DNA of 64,000 nucleotides from Plantago ovata (lineage: Eukaryota > Streptophyta > Magnoliopsida > Lamiales > Plantaginaceae). Of this stretch, positions 34,672 to 44,482 are shown one piece after another. A model generated the notes under the pieces. That model ran no database searches. It was not told where the DNA came from and saw only the letters and a list, made by a program, of their open reading frames with translations. The stretch spans positions 98,857,050-98,921,049 of the forward strand of contig CM051456.1 of the NCBI GenBank assembly GCA_028274465.1, in the 5' to 3' direction. Within the stretch, counting starts at the first letter, position 1. Each line of letters begins with the position of its first letter. Position numbers and translations under genes: made by a program.

Positions 34672-35458
34672 TAAGAAACTTCGAAGTCTGACCAGAACCA
34701 GTAGCACGTAACCAATCTCCATATCCTAAAAAAGAGTCTGAAATCTCTCCTGATTCCCCCAGGAAATCTAGACTTAAAGCACAATCTTTAACAACGTGGC
34801 CCATAACACCACAGAGGAAGCAAAAACTGGGCAACCACTCGTACGTAAAATGGATTTTGATCGACTTTTTATCAGGACCTGACCCTTCTATATTGGTACA
34901 TCGTAACAGAGGTTTACGAACATCAAGACAAACACGTACCTTCATAGTTGAAGAGGCCATACTCTTATGTGCTGTAGCATCCCATCTCACGTATCTTCCA
35001 ATTGCATTCCCAATCTTCCTTGCAAGCCCCTCATTAACCACTGTGAGCGGTAAACCGGAAACATGCACCGTGAAATCACAATAATCCAAGTCCACATCAC
35101 GCGCATTAACACCCTGTGGAACTGGACGCAGAACAACCAAACACCTATCAAAGGACCAGGGTCCTAATGAGAGCGTACGTCCCTTTTCAGCCACATGATT
35201 AAACTGAACCAAGAAACGATCATCCATTAATGTATGAAAAGTCGCACCCCGAACCAAATTCCAGGCACCCAACATCGTCTTCTGAAAAGATTCCAAATGC
35301 ACATGCTTTCGTGTTAAAACTCGCACAACCAAGCAGGCTTCCATGTTTAGAGTATCCCAATCACCAACATCAGGTTTGATGACCTGCTCTTCCGCCGCAT
35401 TCAACTGTAGTCTACTGCCCAACCCATTGATATCCATCTGATCCATCACACTCAACAA
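34672..35458 (-). pseudogene. LINE ORF1, N-terminal half with CCHC knuckle
   Basis: This half of ORF1 shows the DUF4283-like RNA-binding region (LGAWNLVRGATFHTL, FDRCLVVLRPVPQG, VHVSGLPLTVVNEGLARKIG) and a zinc knuckle CFLCGVMGHVVKDC near the end, the usual order in plant L1 elements. It would coat LINE RNA. The frame ends within a few bases of the LTR junction because the Athila-like element landed in it; no earlier frameshift is visible, so ORF1 was intact at that time. Confidence 0.88.
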
Positions 35459-35895
35459 CGTTGGAAATTGTAGAATTTCAGAAGAGGTTATGAATGTTAG
35501 ACGATAGAGAAAATGCCAAGATAGTCGTTGTCCTCTGCAAAGAAAATAAGAAATACTCCACCAGATTATTAGGAAACTGTTAGACCAACAAAAAGGGAGA
35601 GAAGAATGGCAAATAATGTGCTTGTAATCTTTAAAATCAAAATATCAAATTGAGACAGAGAAACCAATTAACAGATAAGATGTTTCCAAAATGAGTAAGA
35701 CCCAGACAAAGTAAGTAGGCTTTCCGGATTCCTATTCTAAATCTCACCATAGGCCACCTCACCATATCTGGAGCAGAATGAAGAAAAATCAGGAAGGGTA
35801 TAGAACTCTCACTCGTAGAGGGAAGACCGAACCAGCCAGAGGTAACATCTCTCGCGTGGAGAGAGATGGAATTTGGATGTTGAAGAAGAAATGGG
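35459..35895 (-). other. LINE 5' leader
   Basis: About 435 bases between the start of ORF1 and the resumption of the Helitron array. It begins on the minus strand with CATTTCTTCTTCAACATCC and contains CTCTCTCCACGCGAGAGATG. Plant L1 leaders carry an internal promoter; none is provable here. Confidence 0.6.
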
Positions 35896-36200
35896 ACTAT
35901 TTTGCATACTCTCTATCAATAAAATGACATAAAATGTTGTTAAACATTTTAATTGAATTTTGATTACCACCGTGTTCAACTGATTTATTCCGAAACAATA
36001 ATAAATATGCTCGACGAGTTTATTCCACAATAAATTAAAATAACAATCGCAATCGATGGGACTACTCTACAAACTAATGATTATCAATAATATGAAAAAA
36101 ATACACCACTACACATTTTAATTACTTTTGATTTTATTTTGAAATAGTAATAAATGTATTTGATAGGTCTATTTCACTATAATTTACATAACAATCACAT
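35896..36200. repeat. Continuation of the ~175-bp Helitron array
   Basis: ACTATTTTGCATACTCTC, ATCAATAAAATGACATAAAATG and TTCCACAATAAATTAAAATAAC continue the pattern cut off at 21628. Confidence 0.8.
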
Positions 36201-37028
36201 TTACGCGCCACATATTCAAATCAGGGTTCTTCTATACAAATCATGCAAAACAATACATATGTTACAATGAAATGAAGGTATGTTTAAATCTTACTTTTAT
36301 TTACGCCTAAGGAGGAGGAGGAGAATGTGGTGGATGACGAAAAAATATATTCAGTTGAATTTCTTTAATACTATAAGATGTCCCGATATGATTAAGGATT
36401 GATGCATGATAACACTAATGAGAAATATAAATCGAAATGGACAATTGTGTAACAATACGCATATAACTGGTATGAGTAATATTTTTCTTTATTTGTTGTT
36501 GTGCTCAATCAACTTTGTATTATTGACAAATGTGTCTACAACTTTTCTATGCCCCGTCAAATTTTTTTGGGAAAATAAACTAGAGTTTTAAGCAAATTAT
36601 TAATTATAGTTTAAAATGTTAATACAATATTAGAACTCTGGTGAAAGAGTATTGTTTATTCCAAATATAGTGAGTGCGCCTGAGGAAATTCTCGATTAAA
36701 TTTAAAAGCAGACAATTCTCTTACCATTTACTTAACAGTTACTCACCTTGGTCTACATCGCATTCTCCAGAATCACCATCAGGTAAGGACTTTAAGTTAT
36801 GATATATGACAAACACGATAAAATATCTCATAAGGCAACTAATATATGCTTTCTATTTTTCTTTATTTTGAGTTGCACCCATTTTATGTATGTATAATTA
36901 AGAGTTCATTCAATTTGTTATGTCCGTCAAATTTTGAAGGGTAAATGACCATTCAAATTTCTTATGCCCGATTAATTTTTAACATTGACAAGTTCCTCTT
37001 TTGGTTTGCTATTGCATATGTTATACCT
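36201..37028. other. Helitron-derived non-coding DNA
   Basis: 36395-36570 is homologous to 18720-18900 of the smaller Helitron (shared GGACAATTGTGTAACA and TATTTGTTGTTG). The rest is AT-rich with no gene visible. Confidence 0.6.
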
Positions 37029-37392
37029 AAACCATAACTTCAAAATAAAGAATTGTCATGTAATGTGAGTATTTATTAAGGATATAAATTTGATATCAGT
37101 AGTAAATGAGATTATTCCACTCTAATTTATAATAAATAAATATTTATTTGACGAAATTATTCGGCAGTCAATGAGATGAAAGTGGACTATGTTGGACTAT
37201 ATATCTACCCAAACCATAAATTCAAAATAAAGAATTGTCATGTAATGTGAGTATTTATTAAGAATATAAATTTGAAATCAGTAGTAAATGAGATTATTCC
37301 ACTCTAATTTATAATAAATAAATAATTATTTGACGAAATTATTCGGCAGCCAATGAGATGAAAGTGGACTATTTTGGCTCTTGATGTTGTTT
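37029..37392. repeat. 182-bp tandem duplication
   Basis: Units start at 37029 and 37211 with AAACCATAA and TTCAAAATAAAG. They share ATTGTCATGTAATGTGAG and end with GATGAAAGTGGACTAT. They differ at few positions. Confidence 0.92.
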
Positions 37393-39044
37393 TTTTTTTT
37401 TTTTTTTTTTTTTGGAACGAAAGATAGTTTCCATTCCATAGCGATAAAGCGCTTTCAATCTCAATACACAATGATCCACAAGTATCAGAAATCGAAAAAA
37501 GCCTATACAGAGGACTAAAAGCTCAAAAATTTTGTATCAAAATCATGTACAGGGAAAGCCTATAAAGTGTTTACAAAACTCCTGTAGCTTCTTATCATCA
37601 TAGCATCTCGCAAACACACGTGTTGCCATATCTTTCAAGATCCCATTCAGATTTCTTTCTTTCTGCAGGAAAATTCGAGTTTCTTTTCTATCCATATACT
37701 GGAAACTAGCTCAGTGAAGAAAGCTTTAAACAACCTACTTTTGGGGCTTTACCCTTTGGTAAAACGGCAAACAAAATCAACCACCTCATCCCATTCAACA
37801 GGTCTCTCATTAATTCCATACCAAGCGAGGAGGCTGAACCACAATTTCTTAGTTTCAGAGCAGCAGAAGAGAAGATGATTTAAGTCTTCCTGTTCATGTT
37901 TGCAAAAACTGCAAATAGGATCAATTGATTGATCAAATCTAATCATTCTGTCTTTTGTAGCCAACCTTTTCCTAAGAGCCAGCCAAAGACAAAATCGAGA
38001 CCTTGGAGTTGCCTTGTTGTTGAGGATTACTTCCTTCCACGAGACATGTTCCATAGCAGGTCGAATTATTTTATAAGCAAGGCTGGCATCAAAACTAGAA
38101 CAATTCATCAAAGCATCCCACTGTCCTGAAGAGATCACATACTCACGACATTTCAGGACTTTCTTCATTGTGAAAGAAGCATCAACAGGAATTGCCATAC
38201 TTTCCAAAGGATCAGTTTTCACATAATACGCATGTAACCACTTCACCCAGAGTTTGTCACTCTTTTTGTGAATAGCCCACATAATTTTAAGGAAAGCAAC
38301 TTTATTACTCGTTGGTAGATGATCTAGACTAAGTCCTCCTTCACTCTTTGATCTGCAAATATAATCCCAAGCAACAGGACTCTTCTTGGTTTCCCCTGAC
38401 TCACCAGTCCACAAAAATCTCCTACAGATGCTTTCTATTGTTGTCATTACTTTTTTAGGAAATAGAAAGATTCTACTCCAATAGTGCTGCACAGCATAAA
38501 GCACACTCTTTATCAACTGTAGGCGCCCACCATAACTCAATGAACCAGATGTCCAATGCGTTATTTTTGTTGTCATTTTCTCAAGTAATGGCTGAAATTG
38601 AAGAATTGACAATCTTTTGCCATTCAATGGCACACCCAAATAACGAAATGGCAATTGTCCCTCTTGTAACTGGCTTAACTCCAGAATACTTCTCTTAACA
38701 TCAGGTATTACTCCAGCGAAATAAGCTTCACTTTTCCTCCTGTTTGCCACCAAACCTGATGTACGGCTAAACCTATCAAAAACTTCTAGCAAAGCTCTTG
38801 TTGATTTCAAATCCCCCTTACAGAAAAAGAGGAGATCGTCTGCAAAAACAAGATGAGTGATACCGAATTGTGCGCATTTAGGGTGGAAACGAAACTGGCT
38901 ATGATCCTTGAGTCTCTTCATGAGCCTGCCAAGATACTCCATAAAGATTACAAAGAGGAAAGGAGATATAGGGTCTCCCAGACGAAGACCTTTCTCCCAT
39001 TTGAACGGCTCTGTTAATGTCCCATTTAGATTATAATAAACCAT
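37391..39044 (-). mobile_element. 5'-truncated LINE, minus strand
   Basis: A T-run (37391-37412) is the poly(A) of a minus-strand LINE whose coding part starts within the RT at 39044. About 340 bases of 3' UTR separate the stop from the poly(A). It differs from the LINE at 21629-35895 in protein sequence and domain end, so it is a different family. Confidence 0.85.
37749..39044 (-). pseudogene. LINE reverse transcriptase, 3' half, and zf-RVT
   Basis: The 431-codon frame starts inside the RT palm (EKGLRLGDPISPFLF; the usual GLRQGDP has Arg for Gln here) and includes the active-site FADDLLFF, FRYLGVPL and the thumb. It then runs through the connection region and zf-RVT (WKEVILNNKATPRSRFCLWLALR, CSFCKHEQEDLNHLLFCC). 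The endonuclease and RT fingers are missing through 5' truncation. The remaining frame is intact, which suggests a fairly young insertion. It lacks an RNase H domain and ends after VDFVCRFTKG. Confidence 0.88.
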
Positions 39045-39279
39045 GCTCTTGAAGGTTTATTATGATATGGGCGTGCTTAAACTTTTTGTAATGGAGGAAG
39101 AATTTTGGTTGTGAAATTACTCTCCTGTGTAGGTTTGCGGTCTAGATTTTGAAGCTATATGGTAGTTCATTATATATCTGGAGGTCTGTTCCATGTATAT
39201 TGTTATATGTTATGCTCTCGAGCATTTCATATGCCCTTAATTTTAATGAAAGCTTTTTTGCCGTTAAAAAAAAAAAAAA
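39045..39279 (+). mobile_element. Short LINE tail in opposite orientation
   Basis: The plus strand reads TTAATTTTAATGAAAGC, TTTTTTGCCG, then an A-run at 39265-39279, the standard plant L1 3' terminus. It abuts the 5' end of the minus-strand LINE. Both copies keep a poly(A), so this is two insertions head to head, not one inverted by twin priming. ATAAACCATG at the left border and ATAAATCATG after the A-run may be its target duplication (9 of 10 bases). Confidence 0.65.
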
Positions 39280-40045
39280 GATAAATCATGTTCGACGAGA
39301 TTACTCAAACAAAATTTTGTAAATTGAAAATTTGGAATTCAAAGTAGCACTTCAAGAAATGATCTTTAGCTTCAAGATTCTTGACATTGTGTATGTATTA
39401 AGGATTATATCATAATTCATTGTATTTTCTTTTTTGATAGGCTATATAGTCAACTTTATTTTATTTTATTATTATTATTTTTTTTGATAAAGTAGAAATA
39501 AAGGATTGACAAAGTATGGTAAAAGTCTAAATACGTTTGATTTATAGGAATATTTATATTTAAAAAATTAGAATGTTTTGTAGTGACACATTTTATTATT
39601 TCTACTCTTTTTTAACTTTCAATTTCTTATTCATTGTAGCGACACCACATGCAATCAAAATTATTGTAAGAATAAACCGTTGGGTGGTTCATTCGCCAAG
39701 AGCACATTTTATGTTTAAATGCATGACCCGGTCATGAGCTTTTTTTACAATGTGGTTAGGGATTATTTATTTATTTATTCTCCTTTTGGGGCTTTTCAAA
39801 GGTTGTCTCATCTTTGGAGATGAGGCTATATTGAATTAAAAATATTGTTCTTTTTTTTTCTTGCAATTTCTCAGCTAAATATTCAGTTGAAGAGAGAAAC
39901 AACAATTGTATCATTATTGAATCTTCGCACTGGTTGGGATATGAGTTCAACCGATATAATAAAAATTTAGAATTATTCTGTTTTTATTAACATTTTATCA
40001 GCCCGTTGATTAAGAGAATCATGAATAAACGTTTTTTTTTTCTCT
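39280..40045. other. AT-rich Helitron remainder, no gene visible
   Basis: Low-complexity T-rich DNA leading to the Helitron 3' end. I see no open frame or RNA gene. Confidence 0.5.
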
Positions 40046-40132
40046 ATTTCAGCATTTCACATTTGTATGAATATATACGTGCATTTAAAGATATTATGCC
40101 CGTCGATGTATATTGACGAGTTAATAAACTAG

Positions 40133-40289
40133 TTAAATAACTAGAGCCGGAACACTATAATTGTTTGAGCCGGACACTATAATTCTTAGGACTTTTATGA
40201 ACCGTTAATATACGGGGGTGGGTGCTATAATTTTTAGAGTCCAAAAATCCCATCGTAAACGTGAAAAAAAGAAAAAACTTCGAGTCTTA
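40133..40289. repeat. Degenerate AGAGCCGGGCACT repeat (left part)
   Basis: AGAGCCGGAACACTATAAT and GAGCCGGACACTATAAT belong to the repeat described at 42130-42718. Confidence 0.6.
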
Positions 40290-42116
40290 GGGCGAGTTTG
40301 GTAGGGAAATCACCAATTTCAAATCCAGGATTTGCAAATTCATTTTCGGGCCCTTGGCTAAATCCATTTTGTTTTCAAAAGTTCAAATCCAACCAAATGT
40401 CACCATTTGCTACAGTAAATTTCTTGTAAATCCGGTCAAAAAAACTTTCAAGGTTTGGTTGGATTTGGTCATTTGCTGATTACACTCACGATATTTGGTT
40501 GAATTTGGTCTGCTTTATGTGTATGATGACGTTCCATTTTAACATTTCGCAAGCGTTTCGTTGGATGTTGAGTTTTAGTAGTACGAGCATTTCCGTCATT
40601 TCATATGACCAACTGGGTTATTTCTTCCACTTGGGACTTCTGTTGCATGGATCAAATTTTGGGCATTTTATAGTTACTGGTCCCGTATTTCATAATTAAA
40701 TAAATTGGGTGCTGTTGTAAATAATCCATCAACAAGATCGAAATAAGGACCTTATATCAAATAAATGTAGTGGGAGGGTTGTGGTATGGATATGCAAAAA
40801 AAGTTAGTTCCCGGTAATGGCAATAAAATTAATTATGACTCTAAAAAAAACGGTTTATGAGATGCTAGACTAGTCTATTACACCACCAAGACACATACAT
40901 GTGGGTCCCACATGTGTGGGGTCCACTATCATGTGTCTTGGTGGTGTATTAGACTATGTCTAGCATGAAATAAAGGAAAAATTTTTTTTGATAGTAATAG
41001 TTATCGTAATAATTTATTTTGAAAATTTTGAAATGCTCAACTTGTAGGTCAGTGTAAATCAGTGCATAGTTGAATGAAAGTAGTAAAAATGACTCATTAC
41101 AATTCCAGAGCGGATAGAAACAAGTCCCGTTAATTAAAATTAACAACAACAACAATAAAAAGTTTTTGGAAATGATTAACATAAAAAAGGATGTGACATA
41201 AGCTCAAGGCAATTGATAAAGTCAAAGCAAAAATGTTTCTTCCAAAGCAATTAACTCTCTAAAAAAGGTATATAATAGATTGTGTTACTACTTTCTATGA
41301 TACAATTTATATTTATTAATTTATTAATTAATTTTTAATTAATTAATCAAGTTTGGTATTCACATATGAATATAATAATATCACCGTGGTTCTATATATA
41401 TGTACTTATATCCTTTTCATTTTTATAATTCTAAAGTCTAAATCATAATTTTGCTAATAAATAAATAATAATTTTAATTTTATTTTGTACATGCATGTAG
41501 CTCATGATTAACCTTTTTTATTTGCAAATATATCAAATAAAAGGGGGTGCAATAACAAATATAAATAAGTAAATAGAAAATAAAATAAAATTAGAGAATA
41601 ACTCGAATCCAACTTTTAGAAAGGAAAACCTAAATTATCATTGAAAAAATAAAGAATAACAATAATAAAATGAATAAAAAAATCATTATTTTCATATTTT
41701 TCTAATATAACCAACGTTGGCATTAGAAATTAAATACTAATTGAGTAACTAATAAATAATAAAAAATAAATATGAAGTAACTAAGAGGCATGGAATGCGC
41801 AAATCATGTCGGGGTAAATCGGGAAGCACATAAAATGAAAAGTTAACAAAAAGTGAGTTGACTCCACGGTGGCATGGAGAAGCAAATGTTGGATTTGTTC
41901 ATGCCATGTCCGGAGTAGGCATTTGCAAATGACAGGATTTGCAAATCCAATGCCACGTCACACCACATGGCTCAATTTCATCCACAAACAGCAAAATCCG
42001 CAACTATTCATCCGGGCTCATCCGGGCTACAAATGGGGCAATTTAAGCTACCAAACATGTCATTTTAGGAGTGAATTTTGGCCAAAAATGGTAGGAACTC
42101 CCTACCAAACTCGTCC
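40290..42116. mobile_element. TIR element, PIF/Harbinger-like ends
   Basis: The left end GGGCGAGTTTGGTAGGGA matches the reversed right end GGACGAGTTTGGTAGGGA at 17 of 18 positions. Further in, AGGATTTGCAAAT is shared near both ends. The GAGTTTGGTAGG start resembles Tourist/PIF ends. The expected TWA duplication is not intact (TTA on the left, AAA on the right). No transposase frame is present, so it is non-autonomous at 1.8 kb. Confidence 0.6.
40862..40966. repeat. 105-nt near-perfect hairpin
   Basis: ATGCTAGAC-TAGTCTATTA at the left pairs with the reverse complement of TAATACACCACC-side sequence at the right; about 36-base arms have one gap and one mismatch. The loop contains CATGTGGGTCCCACATG, itself palindromic. 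It could be a short MITE or a MITE-derived small-RNA precursor. Confidence 0.75.
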
Positions 42117-42129
42117 AAAGAGCCGGACA

Positions 42130-42718
42130 CTTGGAAGACTAGAGCCCGGGCTCTATAAATGTTAGACTGTTAGAGTACAGCACTATAATGGGTAGAGCCC
42201 AGCACTAGATTCGTAAAAGCCACTCCATAAATGTTAGAGTCGGGCCAGGGGCGGAACCAGAAATTAATATTGGGGGGGGCGAACTTCAAGTTTTGAAAGT
42301 TCGGGGGGGGGGGGGGGGGTGCGCGAAAAGTTGAAAAATCGTATAAATTGCCTTTAAAAATTTTGAAAAATCGTAAATTCTAACAAAAAAAAAAATTTTT
42401 TGGGGAGGGGGGGCGGACGCCCCCGCCGGCCGCCCTGGTTTCGCCCCTGAGTCGGGCACTGTATTGGGTAGACCGGAGCACTAGATTGGTAAGAGCCGGG
42501 CATTTTAAATGTTAGAGTCGGGGCACTAAAATTGTTCTAGTCGGCCACTAGAAATGGTTAGGTTCAAGTGTCCAACAAAGCCGGTTGTTATAGTAAAAAA
42601 CACTATTTAATTCCTCCATCACTATAATAGAGTATGGGCTATAGAAATGTTAGAGTCGGCTCTACAATATGTAGAGCTGAGCACTAGATTTGTCAAAGCC
42701 ACTCTAGAAATGTTAGTG
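42130..42718. repeat. Degenerate ~65-bp higher-order repeat (three sub-units)
   Basis: Three related phrases recur in fixed order: (A) GGGCACTATATTGGGTAGA, (B) GCACTAGATTGGTAAGAGCC, (C) ACTCTATAAATGTTAGAGTC. The order A-B-C appears at about 42175, 42457 and 42655, and A-B again at 46080. It is the background into which the neighbouring elements inserted. Confidence 0.65.
42246..42449. mobile_element. hAT-type MITE, 204 bp
   Basis: The ends CAGGGGCGGAACCAG and CTGGTTTCGCCCCTG are inverted repeats with one mismatch. The perfect 8-bp duplication AGTCGGGC flanks it (42238-42245 and 42450-42457). CAGGG ends and an 8-bp duplication are diagnostic of hAT. Long G-runs and C-runs inside make it GC-rich. 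Confidence 0.93.
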
Positions 42719-42849
42719 TAAAGACCCGTATCTTTTTTAAAGCGTCTAGCTATGATTTATGTTTTTTGTCTATCAAAGCGGCCGAGGGAAAGTGTACTGG
42801 AGTTAAGTGTTAAGTTTCGAGGACGGAACTTGTTTTAAGGTGGGCGGAA
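42719..42849 (+). mobile_element. 3' internal end of a Ty3/Gypsy chromovirus-like element
   Basis: The stretch AGTTTCGAGGACGGAACTTG-TTTTAAGGTGGGCGGAA before the LTR is the characteristic polypurine region of Tekay/Del-type elements. Upstream the element is cut off at the repeat background. No coding remains. Confidence 0.6.
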
Positions 42850-44440
42850 TGTAATAACCCGTACATTTTATTTGTAAGACTTTTACAGAGTACACCCTGA
42901 TAATTATATATCGCTGTGGAGCTGAATATTTTATATAAAGTTGGGTTTTACTTGTAGTATTCTGGATCGAGTTTTGACATGGACCTAAATGAAATGGTTA
43001 TTTTTATGAACGGAAAAAGCGAGACGGGCTACAGCAATTGTTATAGTTGGAATTGGGTTGCACTCTTGTATCGGTACTTCAGGGCTAACAAATGTAGTTA
43101 GGTTAAGTATGATACTAAATACTACTTAGCATTCCCAAGCCGTCGAAACCAGAAAAAATAAAAGACCCTTGCCGTAATTCATGAACGGGAACTACCTAGA
43201 CAAGGAAAAGAGTGAGAGATTGGAGTCGCATAAGGATGATGACGTTGGTGAAGATTGAGATGGAATGTGAGGTAATTAATTACTATGTTTCTCATGTTGC
43301 TAATTATTTGTAGTTGTTGGTTACGGTACTAGCACTACTAGTCTTTTGGATGTGGTTAATCTATTATATTAAGGGATTGGACAGAAGTGTAATCGACATA
43401 TATCTTATATGTTTCATGGTGACATTGGATGGAGAATATGGAAGTTTGATGATTTATATAAGTTCGGTTTCTTCAACCATTATGAGATATAGTACTACTA
43501 CCTGCCGAAGAACCAGTGTGAAGGTTAAGGGGCTTAAGTTAAGTTAAACACTTGGACAGGATTACGGAACTTGGATTCGGTTGTGGTAAGGGGATATTCT
43601 GACACCAAAGCTTTGTATTTTCAGTATTACTAATATATATAAAAATATGTTTTATTGTACAGTTAAAGTATGATGAAATGTTTTCTTGCAATCACTATTA
43701 TATCAGTTTATGGGGATTGATATAATATAAAAAATAAGGATCAAGTGTGTTCCCAAAAAGTAAATATTTCTTTGAATTGTGCATGTGATGAATGTAAATT
43801 ATTTTGTCCAAGTGCATGGACTAATGTTATGTTTGAGCTCCAGATGTGCCTGTGCAATGTTATGTACCCTTCGGGGATTTTGTCGTGCTAGGCCTCTATG
43901 TTGTGCCCTTTGGTGGGGTACTTTATGTTATGTTATCTTATGTAAAGCCGACATCTGTGCCACCGGACTTATACTAGTGGCCATAGGTACATGCCTGTTG
44001 AGCCGAAATGTTACGTTATGTTTCTTTGCACCTTTTGTTATGTGTGATATATTGGAATGTATATGTATGTATGTATTTTAAAGCATTACTTGATTCGGGT
44101 GGAGGTGCTAGAATGTTCTCTTACTGAGTTTGTAGCTCACCCCTTACTCATTTTTTTCCAATGGAGTAAGTTAGGGGGCTTTAAGGAAGGTACTTGTGGA
44201 TTTAAGCGGAGTTGAAGCGTCAATGGTTCAATCAAAGGAGCTTTAGATATTTTTGGATTGTAAAGGTGTGTACATTTGAGTTGATTAATTTTGTACAGGC
44301 TGTAAGTTTGTATTGAGGACCTTGTAGTAATTTTTTATTGTTGCGTTGAGAATTTAGACGCTCTGTTTTACCATTGAGTAAATTCCAGTTATCATTTTGA
44401 GGACAAAAGTAAGGCTTCGTGTTGGCGTGAGCCCATCTCA
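42850..44440 (+). repeat. Complete LTR, left arm of a 3.2 kb palindrome
   Basis: It begins TGTAATAACCCGTACATT and ends CCCATCTCA. It follows a polypurine tract, so it was a 3' LTR. The opposite arm at 44483-46074 is the same LTR in reverse orientation, about 96% identical over the stretch I aligned. Confidence 0.85.
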
Positions 44441-44482
44441 CGATACACGAAAATATTGGTGCGTTCGGCCGTGTATCGATCG
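44441..44482. repeat. 42-bp palindrome centre
   Basis: CGATACACG at the left and CGTGTATCG at the right are inverted around AAAATATTGGTGCGTTCGGC. The inverted symmetry therefore continues beyond the LTR ends into the spacer. Confidence 0.85.

Larger units (their letters stand above)
21629..35895 (-). mobile_element. L1-type LINE, ~6.1 kb, split by an LTR retrotransposon
   Basis: The minus-strand element runs from its leader (35895-35459) through ORF1 (35458-34672, then 26550-25765) and ORF2 (25768-21672) to a poly(A) seen as T-runs at 21630-21650. Excluding the Athila-like insertion at 26556-34666 it is about 6.15 kb, a full-length plant L1. It sits in the ~175-bp Helitron array; the host word CGCATTCGATGGGAC is split with loss of about four bases and no clear target duplication. 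ORF2 has one nonsense mutation and three frameshifts. Confidence 0.9.
18991..40132 (+). mobile_element. Large Helitron-like block, 3' end at 40132, heavily nested
   Basis: The left part, TATATATATAAAAATTGAGTTCC followed by CTACGTGGCA, has the look of a plant Helitron 5' region, although a TC start is not visible because the adjacent Helitron ends there. The right end ATGCCCGTCGATGTATATTGACGAG carries a CGTC/GACG hairpin 12 bases before CTAG|T at 40132. The ends and the 36395-36570 segment match the 16913-18990 Helitron. Subtracting nested LINEs and the Athila-like element leaves roughly 5 kb of Helitron. Whether both ends belong to one element is inferred. Confidence 0.5.

Noticed and set aside
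37391..39279. A single LINE inverted by twin priming
   Set aside because: Both the minus-strand and plus-strand parts end in their own poly(A)/poly(T), which twin priming would not give.
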